DNA from: Cafeteria roenbergensis | Lineage: Eukaryota; Sar; Bigyra; Bicosoecida; Cafeteriaceae | NCBI GenBank assembly: GCA_008330645.1 | Contig: VLTN01000009.1 | Coordinates: 310,001-374,000 of the forward strand | DNA: 64,000 nucleotides | Reading direction: 5' to 3' | Part shown: piece by piece, positions 47,501-53,819 of the stretch | Position numbering within the stretch: the first letter of the stretch is position 1 | Layout of the letters: every line of letters starts with the position of its first letter | Position numbers and translations under genes: made by a program | The notes under the pieces: generated by a model | Databases searched by the model: none | What the model was told of the DNA's origin: nothing | The model's input: only the letters and a program-made list of their open reading frames with translations

Positions 47501-50500
47501 GCACGATGGTGTCGGCCAGCACAACGAACTCGTCGGTCTCCCGGAGCAGGGCCTCGACGCCCAGCCCGTCCCCGCGCGTCTGCACCTCGTCCAGCGTGGA
47601 GGCGAGGAACGGGGCAAAGTCCGCGTGGGAGAGGAGGGGCGAGGCGGAGGAGGCGGCGTGCACGGCCTGGTAGACGACCGCCTCGATGCGCTGCTGGAAC
47701 TGCTCCAGCGAGGGGGCGAACGCCAGCCCCTGCGTGACGTCGGACGCGTAGTGCTCCATCACCGCGTCCTCCTCGTCGATGCGCATCGGCACTGGGAGGG
47801 GTCGGGCCCTGCGGCCCTGGCCGTACCGAGAGCCGGACACGACGGACGAGCCGTCCCCTGCCCCTCCGACCGAGGCGTCCGAGGCGGCGCCGGCGCCGTC
47901 CTGGTCCCCGTCGCTGCCGTCCGCCCCCCTGCCCTTGTGGCGGTGCTGGTCCTGCGCCAGCAGCTCGGCGTGGCGCTGCGCCGCCTCCGCAGCCGCGTCC
48001 GGCGTGGGGTCCAGCATCACGAGGTCGACCGTGAAGAGGGGCGTCTTGAAGGCGGCCATGGTGGCCTCGTCCAGCACGCTGGTGGCCTGCTCCTGCGCAG
48101 CTGCGATGGCCCGTCGCTGGTACACGGAGTGGTCAAGGCACTCCATCAGCCAGCGCGTCGACTGCAGCACCAGCTTCATCAGAGTGTCGGCGATGGCAAA
48201 GTCGCAAACCCTCACGAAGCGCGCGAGGCGGCGGCAGTGCCTGCGAATGCTGGCCCGCTCCGTGAAGCTGATGCCGGAGGCCCCGCCGGGGCCGGCCGCG
48301 CCGTGCCCGCCTGCCGTCGCGCCGGACCGCACGGACGACCCGCCGACGAAGCTGCCCGCGCCGCTGCGGCGGGACCCCCGGAGCCCCCCGTGGCTGTGCG
48401 ACGCCCCGAGCGACGCTGACGTGTGCCGCCCGGACGCGACGTCTCCTGCGCCGGCGGCGGCCCCGCCCCGCAGCCGGGCCCGCGCCCGCGCGCTGGCCTG
48501 AACCCCTGACACGCCCATGCCGACGCGCTCCGCTCGCCGGGCCGCCGCCGCTGCCGCCGCCACGCCCGGCCCTCGCCTCCCCGGCCCGCGCGACCGGTAC
48601 GCGTCCTCCATGGTCACGTCGTCGTCTTCGTCCAAGTCGTCGTCGCCTCCGTAGGCGCCGCTGGCAGCGTCGCCTCTGCCCAGGCCCATGGACGCCACCA
48701 CCTCGTCCCCGGTGCCTGCCCCTGCTCCTGCGGCGAACCCCTCGGACTGCAGGAAGGATCGCACCGACGCGCGGAGCGTGTCCAGCACGTCCGCGCGCAC
48801 GCGGTCGACGAAGGCCTCCACTTCGTCCGTCACGCGGCGGCGCTGGGCGTCCTGGGCGGCGCAAAACTTGGCAAGCGTGTAGGTCTCGGTGAAGCTGACC
48901 TGGAACAGGGCAGACTCGAGCAAGGTTTCGCAGCTCTGCCGCAGGCGGGAGAGGCAGCCGCGGAGGTGGTCGTTGCAGATGAAGAGGCTGCGAGCGATGC
49001 GGCTTCTGCGCCGCTCGATGACGCTCTCGCGGGTGAGGGTGCGCCACGCCGAGAAGACTCGCCAGCGCCTGTACTTGAAGAAGAAGGGCAGTCGGCGGGT
49101 CATCCAGTAGAGGAACCGCTCGCGCTCGAACTCGGACACAGTCATGAACTCAGCGGGGCGGCCCCCCGCTGTCCACGTGATGCCCCGCGACGAGAGCGTG
49201 ATGGCGTTGGCGAAGTCGACCTCGGCGGGCGGGCACACCTCCAGCTCGTACCTGAGGCCCTTGGGGGCGCGCAGGTAGACGAAGGACCCGTTCTGAATGT
49301 GGCTCATGTCGAACGAGGGGTCCTCGCACAGCGTCTGCAGGAAGGACCGGAAGGATTGGAGCTCCTCCTCCAGGGCTTCGCGGCTGCGCCAGGCGCCGCC
49401 GCCGCTGCCGTCGCGTCCGCTGCTCGTGGCCTTGGCCCTGACCACGCCCGAGGCGATGGCGCTTCCGGCGACGGCGGCGGCGCCGCCGCTGGCTGAAGCG
49501 GGCCCTCCGCGCCCCGCTCGCAGCTGGCGGGAAGAGGCGGCCGCGGCTCCCGTGGAGGCGCCCGTGGCGGACGGGCCACCGGCTGCGGCAGCGGCAGGGG
49601 CCGTGGGCGGCCTGTGCGGCCGAGCCGTCACGGGGGCGCTGGTTCCCCGGAGCACCGCGCGGTGGCGGAGGGCGGGTTGGCGGCCGTTGCTCTGCCGGGA
49701 AGGCGCGCGGCTCACGCCGGCTCCCGCTGCCTCGTCCGCCGCAGCTGCCGCGGCAACGCGGCCGGTGAGCCTGCGAGCGGCCTTGACGGTGACGGCGTGG
49801 GGGTTGTCGTCGGCCTGGCGGCTTCTCGCGCCAGCCGCTTCGGCCGCCGACTCGCCGGCTGCCGTCTCCGAGCCGTCGGCAGGCGCAGCCATCCGAGCGG
49901 CCTCCTCGGCCTCGGCCGCAACCATCGCGGCGGACTTGCCCAGGGCGCCATACATTCGCGACGGGTCCGCGCGGCGGGGCCTGCTCGTCCCAGCGCCCGG
50001 CCGGGGAGCCTCCACCCTGGCCGTGAGCAGCTCGGCCGGAACGCCGGCGCCCCGTGGCGCCAGCGGCTCCGCGTCCGCCCCGGGTGCCCCGTCCCGGGGC
50101 GGCGACTTCGAATCGCTCTCGCTGCTGCGCGCGGCCGCGGCGGCAACGCCGGGGCGGGGAGACTGCGCGTAGTGGGGCACCGTCGAGCCGTACGCAAGGA
50201 TGCCGCGCGCCGCGCTGGCGCTGGGCGCGTCTGAGCGCGATTTCTCGCTCAGTGTCTTGGGCCTTCGCGGGATCAGCGGGGGGTCGTCCTTCTTCGCGGC
50301 CCAGGCGCTGATGGCGGCCGTAGGGGGCGCGCGCCGGCCGGTGAGGAGCAAGCTCTCGCTGGACATGGAGCGACTGCCCGTTGCGCGCCCGCGCTCCGTT
50401 GCCGGCATGGGCCTCCCAGCCCCGCCGAACGAGCCCCGAGCAAGTGGGCCCGCCGCAGCCACGGCGTGGAGCCGAGAGAAGTCGAGCAGCGGCACTTGCG

Positions 50501-50672
50501 TGCGGCCGTTGCGGGCGGACGCAACGCCATCCGCTTCGGCTCCCGCTGCCGGTGCTGCTTCCGCGCCGGCCGGGGCGCCCACCACCGTGCGCTGCCTGAG
50601 CGCGTCGCGAAGGGCGCTGGAAGAGGCGGCGAACCCATCGTCAACAGCGTCGCCCGCTCGGGGCGAGGCCAT
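32511..50672 (-). CDS. axonemal dynein heavy chain, single-headed inner-arm type
   Basis: Force-generating AAA+ motor of the flagellar axoneme. One uninterrupted exon from the ATG at 50672 gives 6053 residues; the longer frame starts at a GTG. Most axonemal heavy chains are 4000-4700 residues. The first ~445 residues are disordered. The tail then matches inner-arm chains (FFFKYRRWRVFSAWRTL). AAA1 has GPAGTGKTESSKDLAK near 1962 and CLDEFNRIDVEVLSVVAQQL; AAA2 GPAGGGKS near 2240; AAA3 GVSGAGKT near 2799; AAA4 GVGGSGRQS near 3235. The coiled-coil stalk with the microtubule-binding tip lies near 3600-3900. Later come YGGRVTDDWDRRCL and the family C-terminus (CPVYKTAARAGTLSTTGIS, HWVLRG). The AAA1 wording resembles DNAH6/DNAH14-type single-headed chains, but the subclass is tentative. 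Low-complexity insertions (Gly/Ser linkers, an acidic run at 33740-33830, Pro-rich blocks) explain much of the excess length. No introns are visible across 18.2 kb. Confidence 0.97.
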   Translation of the reverse strand: MASPRAGDAVDDGFAASSSALRDALRQRTVVGAPAGAEAAPAAGAEADGVASARNGRTQVPLLDFSRLHAVAAAGPLARGSFGGAGRPMPATERGRATGSRSMSSESLLLTGRRAPPTAAISAWAAKKDDPPLIPRRPKTLSEKSRSDAPSASAARGILAYGSTVPHYAQSPRPGVAAAAARSSESDSKSPPRDGAPGADAEPLAPRGAGVPAELLTARVEAPRPGAGTSRPRRADPSRMYGALGKSAAMVAAEAEEAARMAAPADGSETAAGESAAEAAGARSRQADDNPHAVTVKAARRLTGRVAAAAAADEAAGAGVSRAPSRQSNGRQPALRHRAVLRGTSAPVTARPHRPPTAPAAAAAGGPSATGASTGAAAASSRQLRAGRGGPASASGGAAAVAGSAIASGVVRAKATSSGRDGSGGGAWRSREALEEELQSFRSFLQTLCEDPSFDMSHIQNGSFVYLRAPKGLRYELEVCPPAEVDFANAITLSSRGITWTAGGRPAEFMTVSEFERERFLYWMTRRLPFFFKYRRWRVFSAWRTLTRESVIERRRSRIARSLFICNDHLRGCLSRLRQSCETLLESALFQVSFTETYTLAKFCAAQDAQRRRVTDEVEAFVDRVRADVLDTLRASVRSFLQSEGFAAGAGAGTGDEVVASMGLGRGDAASGAYGGDDDLDEDDDVTMEDAYRSRGPGRRGPGVAAAAAAARRAERVGMGVSGVQASARARARLRGGAAAGAGDVASGRHTSASLGASHSHGGLRGSRRSGAGSFVGGSSVRSGATAGGHGAAGPGGASGISFTERASIRRHCRRLARFVRVCDFAIADTLMKLVLQSTRWLMECLDHSVYQRRAIAAAQEQATSVLDEATMAAFKTPLFTVDLVMLDPTPDAAAEAAQRHAELLAQDQHRHKGRGADGSDGDQDGAGAASDASVGGAGDGSSVVSGSRYGQGRRARPLPVPMRIDEEDAVMEHYASDVTQGLAFAPSLEQFQQRIEAVVYQAVHAASSASPLLSHADFAPFLASTLDEVQTRGDGLGVEALLRETDEFVVLADTIVRRIKDAFGAAFKQASRAQPFRQLALQDVHDAASISVAAADATPSSTLQLTVALRKHHLERFKSVASETDVAIVRVDARDFRRGLPAHTNAYLSELFRVLPVSMRRLNERLAAELTSSISSLSGEPSEVEDFVYLMESLGLAQRNLDRWRETRERVEDMMTLVASSRPTVREEDASAVSMTRTKLKKIEAMVLQVEEQADAKKAHFGDELARVVPQLRGDITRARDASDAPAVHEPSSDPDDVVELLAEVQTHVQGLQRQRERYLRFQTTLRAAPPVGLEALDAVQEDVASKLSLWRGVRDWQELTDQWMSTPLGSVDPELMSSKVTEYSRIALRADRTTSLHGSPVIALLRSLVAEVRTLVPVLAALRCPAFTKQHHARAHALMGVDALARQDQVTVRELVTRKVTEHSAELARLASEAVQEDVLSGMLVRVQEAWKEAELVALPFRDTRDSSLLGGIDAVYELLDESFVTLTAILGSRFVGRMRDRVVAEHERLQTVRAVLDDWASLQRKWMYLWPIFKLGGDAIKTSLRAETKAFGVVDTAYKEVMKRVRDDSNALRACLRSGLKEALEKHGVTLDEVLHRLEAYLETKRLAFPRFYFLADEDLLDCIANAADPHRVQPHLRKMFDNVYQLGLDHTGAGTVDITHVISAEGESMAVGTGRGVRVSGEVEEWLKQVEVQSQASLRQAIRAGMSRYSSMPRADFAASLDTLGQAVGTVCQIMWARGTEDAIVAQGLLGGDSSAAARGTPVEPSPTAARAKPKGRGKGKGGEAAKAPLQEWLAVQISQLESLTSKVRQPLGPLQRQVLTTLITTDVHSRTIVERLAAASVSTVSDFAWEQQLRLYWVRGALASEIDTVEARQADSRIRYQYEYQGCTSRLVITPLTDRCWMTITGALRMQLGAQPSGPAGTGKTESSKDLAKNLAIQCIVFNCSDQITQSMMARLFSGLAQAGAWTCLDEFNRIDVEVLSVVAQQLLELRDARRLGEGKAQFQGSEIRIREHHVIVTMNPGYAGRSELPDNLKALFRPVAMMVPDYALIAEVMLFSEGFSQARSLSRKMVRLYKLCSEQLSQQRHYDFGMRAVKSVLVMAGALRRASPGLEEAAVLIRAMLDANVPKFLAMDLPLFHAIVRDLFPGLRVDNVDDDQLVGELDLALRRKGLQPLASAVQKAVQLSETLDVRFGAVLLGPAGGGKSAVRAALAEASSQLAAKRFASKHSVPFDSVDPLRPGSLTYRDTPGWGLGDSIGGHSAGSDQANGAQGEAGAPGGRSGAARRGRSKRGGADGGTRSSNSGHGGAAAAGGAAHGGRHGGALGHGKAAAPSIVRLYKLNPKSISLGELYGEFNDLTLEWKDGLAASIVRAIVRTTGPDRHWLAFDGPVDAVWIENMNTVLDDNKMLCLANGDRIKLKDTMRVLFEVGDLEKASPATVSRLGVVYVAPDTLGWLPLLDSWLSGEFCCALLPAKVRGRIGDAARLLLPQLYSWIDTNEAGRGSQVVEASRQSMTATVVALLEGLYSSVLRSGLEIDADLQHAQKLADRFLVFAAAWATGGTLRGEAWPAFDRHLREKMRSCGLDVGVPQSGIALDYYVRVDESAPSGMFRPWKDIVPDFVWPDGMPFARVVVPTVDTVRFSSVARVLMFGPRRLPVLARQRPPPGFVLCGGKSRGRSGGAPSIGAASPALRGLAGASHDRSASGVAGDQDAELDEAAEAESARDLAVKTAQAAALWGYTVPRSGFVGCKSRPVFLTGVSGAGKTVVMTSLLREMGAEADEDLAAAAAVAAATDPSAVPRSAISSAGIELAAAAPLLPVPEVRAHRVPLLFSATTTAAQAQASIESQLTRRRRGLFSPPAGRRAIVFVDDVNMPAPEEYGAQPPIELLRQLLDDGGLYSRAHQHWTVFEDTTVACAAAPAGGGRHELSERFSRHFALLAVPAASETTLRALYTSVLQTYIAPFASDVRSLAGTVVAATVNVYLKCQSDLLPTPAKTHYVFTLRDVSRVFQGLCMVRPAQVRDGPALVRLWAHESMRVFHDRLVTDSDRRWLQSLVSGAVNRHFRLSWTADALFGPATLETLAGEGAEDEAMMTPVGMAGGAVASRRAAQLTTGPLVWGDFFSPPEDDGAAGESVHRVYEECPAPSRLRAMLAAMQEEHDVDAKRPLRLVLFAGVIEHVLRLCRILAHPRGHAILVGVGGSGRQSVARLASHISACELFQPEAGDGFTRDRFREDLKSILRLAGVDGRRCVVLLGDSQLADESLLEDVNVLLNAGTVPGIFATEEEDAIVMAMDDLAEAGLLPGLGRSAGEDDGHSHSHSHSPRGAEAAGGVDGEVRRSSASASAAGTPAAGGEGAAAGGEATSLLSGDALDDELDALEGDAGQSSEHAGHASRSELLNAFIERVRENLHVVLAMSPVGAAFRSRLRRFPSLQSCCTVDWYGAWPRSALESVAGSMLSTLCLPSSVPERPMTDDPSHGGWPSSVKPLERIPESAGPDNEKLRASVVTCCVHIHASALRAAAAFRDETGRRVYITPTAFLDLINHVRARTGRAVSLYRAALRRLALGLFQLGSTETKVTGLRAVLTAKRPVLEQRAKDSAKLLLEVRHETEETERVEATVAKEAAVVEAKAQEVHRVRMEAQQQLSAAMPRLDAAIDALDSLSKSDISEIASFAAPPPGVRTVMEAVCLLLGEPTSWESARRLLGQPGFIKTLRNYPRDDIPPATLRKLSRYTSDEGMSHDAVRRANAATMSLASWVHAIENYSKVASDVRPLQERVSELSTQLDAANSALEAKRRDLDTIRGEVARLVEKCEADAAAKVELEREITVAAERLTRAQQIIDGVSSEGERWASEVASMRERQDAVLGDSLLACGMLAYLAPFDGAWRARLLREWAGVVDANRVPRSSSFSVDAVFSSPSQVRQWELQGLPVDEVSVQNAIFTTASQTLGPVPVGVEGRAAAGNEICFAPSRELGLDDDEDEFEAFQAVFESGTRALGGSAVDEGVLDAPPIIPGLARWPLIVDPQLQAARWIRAREGSRLCTVSLVGSKPSGGGPAAGGSGAVQANAPSQPGLLGAVGGASAVSPAAMDLSGRPPPGSPGGEAADASELSRVLTNCLRQGLPLLLEDVGETLPSVLEPILSRNFARQGTRLLVTLGSTDIDALPGFRLYMTTTAPNPHILPEVAIRVTLVNFTVTRSGLEDQLLSTVVASERPSIEEARTSLAMETAKQAAQLVEAENIVLSRIVNAGDSILDDSSLVSSLQRAQAKASDTQARLSDSRRVRAELAYARNKYRGVAERGALLYFAVADLSKADPMYQYSLPFFSSLFRGVLADPEVAHKGTPADMAPQRVAALVDALMSSVYKSVCRGLFDRDKTLFAFLVCVRQLEARGLASADSLSLLLRGAGVADREDWPALPGTKDALAEVEARRAENDDGEEALALAAAAAMAADEALDADGPPGAGQHWAARGGRRLSNISVDTRAAGQGSGPGALRRSPTAPGNGRDSMSALGSAGSGAADAASVYQANRRRKRPPTRGARMSQEAWDTVVELSRREPALAGLAEHIQAYWLDWQWWRSQPDPFCTPLPPPWGALESKGARPATPPAAEAPRSPGGHAKVSTPGSAASSMRPALSASTTTPSTDGGSGGAVTTVHKAVLVRAMATDRFLAAATQLVQEVLGPEFTKPPASTASDALAEMGPGTPCVVILSPGADPTEQISGLARASRRKLHVVSMGKGQGVRAEAVMEQARRAGEWVLLHNCHLAASWLPDLERILVSQRRRASHLHRRYRLWLTSLPVPYFPGSVLQSSVKLTNEPPRGLKANLRRCLSTMLPPQQLEMLTLKEGKWVRSKAPASPRADEQGAAAGPADVTDTGFASGADDRASGSETEADDQSTLAGGSVGAASHRSQSAVGRGKASLKRVGSRASEASSRSFRRRGGAASAGDSSDDDGASATDVTSGPGTEGGSHDDGEGGAESGAASPGSPRRTGADRFVMPTHDVSAPEAVWKRLAFGLCFFHAIVQERRRFGPLGWNIRYDFTDSDLSAALDVVSSMIKGAVDGALRAHKAGADPAPQSGGQWPPYSTIRDDLELDARAAGGGPPALATSLVESLPWSAMRFVVGHITYGGRVTDDWDRRCLVAILDGLLQPAVADPRSAMGPPSSPRGSAISPSHGSRLNLAAAASAGLDVVPEAAKGRRGLAGPSLTPTGGLSVPLPRGRNDHAMFLETLDGATAGESPLDFGMHVNAAAASRAADAARLLSTCVTVGAAPPLPAQRGPAGAGRLGETGRAGGAAATRGRGAAGGAPASDWMSSTHAAPSGTLSASGSPEMQSADPVFATIGSLLSQIPAQLLLTEARRRLFRPGPDGLPLSLSVILRQEMDKFNRLLGTVTDSLTRLQRCIVGLDVMSSELERVYDAVHANRVPSMWTEVGFPSLKPLGAWTRDVRRRVAFVRRWLRRGRPAMFLLSAFFFPQGFLTAVLQRHARKYSLPISSLEFAFRFKRDITDSDAEFAGEEGWGAADEPDMSRPRGATGTVLGGAIADGAAGAQPDAEASPLPGTPAGEAAAAGSEAASSDSGSDDSDDDSDEDDDDDDEDDDDAQSSDSDDGGAAALAEAEDGVVVCGMHLDGGAAWNAAKARLRESAPGEMHCTLPPIRVIPVVSDVDALLVEAAQSGQQLARGAQTAQAQGHALGGAATSLQQSRSAWGMPQSHGQAVLRATSAGVPGAAGGASPVPSGFGQLATQAGQAFPPLGRRTSNGRSPFRVAGSAQGPRTTTGASRASGFAGTPAGLETPRTAAPGRVPPLDTATSAGGLLGQAAAFRAEPPTPGEEPEEFIPGAAPPPELAGEVTTNVPLYFAEGGGGVARALALGAAQTHPVTQRGEPLLTSPGTSDVARRAAAAGQFQGPAASGAGAAPQLFAESSSASGAVPLGRQVSDGSTVADTDAIGDPNAPSQGKRRADGLWEFECPVYKTAARAGTLSTTGISTNFVLTVNLPTNVAPRHWVLRGAGILLSLPE
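33740..33835. repeat. acidic-tract microsatellite in dynein C-terminal insertion
   Basis: Imperfect CGT/CAT/CCT triplet run on the plus strand. It codes for a Ser/Asp/Glu tract on the minus strand, inside an insertion between the last conserved dynein blocks. Confidence 0.8.
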
Positions 50673-51082
50673 TGCAGGACTTGGTGGTTGTTGTCGGTCA
50701 CTTGCCTCGCGCCGCGAGCAGCCGGTTGGCACACGCGCGCCAGGGGCCTGGCACGGGAAACGTAGCGCCCCTGACTGGCCTGCTGCTCGGCGGAAAAGGC
50801 CGCGGGCGAGCGGGCAAGTCCGATTCGCGCGCCTGTGCGCGCCTCGTGCGGCAAGTTGGCCGGTAGCGGGCGAGAGGGCAGTTCTCGGCAGAGTTGTGCG
50901 GCGCGGGCCTCATTTCTGTCTCGCCATTTCTGAGTCTCTCGGCGGCGGTGGAGGAAAAAAACGCACTCTCAAATGTCTGTCTGTGCCCGCAACGAACACA
51001 GGACAAACGCCCCGCTCGCGCTGGTGCTGGTCTTCAGGGCAGGCCAAGTCGCGCGGCAGAAGGCTCTTTCAGAGAGCGCGGC
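50673..51082. other. intergenic region upstream of the dynein gene, 410 bp
   Basis: It holds the dynein promoter and 5' UTR and the 3' UTR of the LRR-PAQR gene. An A-run (near 50953-50960) and a less GC-rich stretch near 50900-51000 are visible. No gene found. Confidence 0.55.
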
Positions 51083-53141
51083 TCACCACCAGTCCGTTCC
51101 TTCGCACCCGGGGTTGTCCGCCACGTACCAGAGCACGGCGCAGTAGTGCAGCGTCGAGGCGATGACCGCAAGCAGGTACCACGCCCACCGCCACCTCGAG
51201 GTCGTGGGAGTCCGCTTCCCCACCGAGTAAAAGACGGCCCCGATTGAGTAAATGGCCCCGCCGCCGAGCAAGAGGTAGAGGCCGCCAGTGTCAACGCAGC
51301 GCATAACTGGGCGCGCGGTTACGATTCCGGCCCAGCCCATGCCCATGTACATGATCATCTTGAAACTGGTGATGCGGTCCCCGGACAGCCAGGCCATGAG
51401 CGCGCCGACGAGCGCCGCAGCCCAAATGCTGGCCAGCGTGATGGGCCCCACCCAGGTGCGGCCGAGGTTGACGGAGAGGAACGGGGTGTACGTGCTCGCA
51501 ATTAGCAGGTAGATGCACATGTGGTCCAGCGCGCGCAGCGTGCGGCTGGTGCTCTCGAGGAAGAAGAGGCTGTGGCGCAGCGTGGCCATGACGTAGAAGG
51601 TGACGAGGCCAGCCACGTAGACGGTGACGGAGGCGGCATGGACCGACGTCGCCGTCAGAGCGCCCTGCAGCATGGGGATGGCACCGAGAACGGCCATGAG
51701 GAGCCCGACGCCGTGGATGATGGAGTGCGTGATCTCCTGGTTCACGAGGTTGCCCGCCCACCGCACCCGGATGCCCTCGGCGCCAACGCGCCCCTGGCTC
51801 AAGTCCCACTCGAGGTGTGGATCCAGAAATCCCTCCATCGCCTGGCTCACCAGCTTCGACGGCTGGCCGCCCGCCTCGCCGCCGCCACCGCCACCGCCTG
51901 CCGACCCTTCGCCGCCGCCGTCGCCACTTTCGCCACCGTCGCCACTTCCGCCACCGTCGCCGCCCGCTGCAGGCGCAGGGCCGACGCCCCGCACCCCCCT
52001 GCGCCCCCCGCCCTCGGCAATGCCGCCCTGCGCCACTGACTGCGCGATCCTGCCGAGTGCCTCCTCCTCCCCCGGTCCCCCATCGCCGACTCGCCCCCCT
52101 TCGTCGTCCACTTCAAAGTCGAAGTCGTCAATTTCGCCGTCATCTCCCGTCGACGCGCCGTCGTCCTCGCTCCCCACGCCGCTCTGGGACCCAGATCCGC
52201 CAGCAGCACCCGCTCCGGGCGGCACCGAGCTGCGCCGGTGGCGCAGCCCGTCCCCCGAAGGGTGATCGGCATCCGCGGCGCGCCTGCGTACCTGGCGCAG
52301 CTTCGGCGCCCCGTTTCCGGTCGCGTTTGCAAGCCGCCTGCTGGCACGGCGGGCTCTCGCCTGCAGCGCCTGATGGAGCTCTTGCACCCCCCGGATGCGG
52401 AGGTTGTTTTGCGATACGTCCAGGTACCGGAGCGCGGGGTTGGACTTGACCACGTGCGCCAGGGCCACGGCGCCCGCCACGCCGATTCGGTTGCCGCGCA
52501 AGTCCACCCGCTCCAGCGTGCGGCTGCGCCACATGGCCTTGGCCAGCGCGATGGCGCCGTGCTCTCCGATGTCGTTGTACGACAGGATCAAGGAGCGGAG
52601 CGGACACTCGGCGGACTCGAGCGCGTGCTGCAGGACGTAGCAACCTGCATTGCCGATTTCGCAGCGCCGCAAGTCCAGCGTCGTCACGCCAGACGCGGCA
52701 CCGCCCTGCGGGCGAGAGGCACCAACCAGCAACGGGTCACGATCGCGACGCGCGACGAGGCGAAAGGCGGCATCCGCGGCGCAGCCTCGGCACGGCGCAG
52801 CACGTCATGAGGAGCAGGAAACTGGCCAGCACGCGGCATGCGACCCCCGCGCAAGCAGCGGCCGCGAACAATCCGCGGCAGGAGGCGGGGCCACGCATAG
52901 CCCGAGGCGCTGCTGGCCGCCTCCGCAGGGCAGCCCTCACCCTCAGGAGCTCGGCAAGCGGCAGCAGGTCGGCGGCGCCGAACGTCGAGTCAAGCTGCAG
53001 GTAGCTGACGTCCGGAAATCGCAGCGCAATCGTCACAGCCGCGCAAGGCTCGACCCGGAAGCGCGTGCATAGCTCAAAGTAGACGTCCACGCGGGGGTCG
53101 ATGAGCACGGCCGGGCTGCAAGCCTCTGCAGCTGTGTCCAT
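51083..53141 (-). CDS. leucine-rich repeat - hemolysin III/PAQR fusion membrane protein
   Basis: Exon 1 is 53141..52941 and exon 2 is 52705..51083, giving 607 residues. The 235-bp intron has a GTGAGG donor and a CCCGCAG acceptor, phase 0. Residues about 30-165 are ribonuclease-inhibitor/NLR-type repeats (TTLDLRRCEIGNAG, RSLILSYNDIGEHG, ERVDLRGNRIGVAG, RYLDVSQNNL). A basic then acidic, Gly/Ser-rich linker follows. Residues about 375-600 form a seven-helix hemolysin III/PAQR domain: EITHSIIHGVGLL, RHSLFFL, RALDHMCIYLLIASTYTPF. The equivalents of the first zinc His and the Asp appear present. The C-terminal pair of His normally in H-x-x-x-H before the last helix is replaced by Trp (SRWRWAW near 570), while a later His remains. 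PAQR proteins bind zinc and many are ceramidase-like; this one may lack that activity. The LRR fusion suggests a sensor or scaffold role, which is inference. Confidence 0.88.
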
Positions 53142-53819
53142 GTGGCCTCGCGGAACAAAAAACGCCTGCCAGCCGAAGAGTTCTGACGCTCAGCGGTGCA
53201 CGTCGCCACAAGGGCCCGGTCGCGAGGCTGCAAGAGGCCCTGCGGCAGGGCGTCGAGGCGGGCAAGGAGCGCGGCCGTGGGCGGCCCGGAGTGTGGCGCG
53301 GCTGCCCGAGGCTCCGCGCCGGCCGCTTCGGCTCTGTCGCCACTCCGGCGGCGGGCTCATTCTGTTCGGCCGCCGCCGGCTGGCGAGCCCTCGCGCTTGG
53401 CAGCCGCGGCGCTGCTGGCCGGCCCTCCGCTTGGCGCGTGTGCACAAGGGCTTGGGCGCTTTGGGTGTGGGTCGCCCCACGCTTTCGCCGAGCAGCGGCT
53501 CGCAGCCCTGGCTCCCGGCGCCGTGGATGCTCCGAGCGAGTCGAGCGGCAGTCGCAGGCCGGGCAGGCGCAGCTCGCCAGCACGGGTTTCGGACAGGGAG
53601 GGCGCAACCCCGTGTCCCAGGCAGCATCCCGACGGCCGGTGCGAGAGCGGTCGACTGGAGGTTGCAGTGGCCGGTTCCGTCAAACGCAAACGAGCTGGCT
53701 GGGGCGGCGGCGAGCGACGGCAACCACGCGCAGGCGGGCGATTGCGTCAGACGGAGCGGCACTTCCGGCACTAGCCCGGAGCCGCCGCACTTCCAGCCCA
53801 GCCCTGCGGGCGTCTGGAG
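53142..53819. promoter_or_regulatory. divergent intergenic region between LRR-PAQR and acyl-CoA synthetase genes, 678 bp
   Basis: Start-to-start space of a head-to-head pair. Open frames of up to about 190 codons on both strands have no recognisable motif and are attributed to GC richness. No TATA box or RNA gene seen; untranslated exons are possible. Confidence 0.45.

Noticed and set aside
37161-48419. A 3752-codon open frame on the plus strand opposite the dynein gene
   Set aside because: It has the His/Arg/Leu/Gly/Pro-rich composition of reversed GC-rich codons and no domain, while the minus strand carries an unmistakable dynein. It is a by-product of GC-ending codons.
53074-53774. Open frames of 110 to 190 codons on both strands between the LRR-PAQR and ACSF2 genes
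   Set aside because: No motifs, mutually overlapping, and located in a divergent promoter region.
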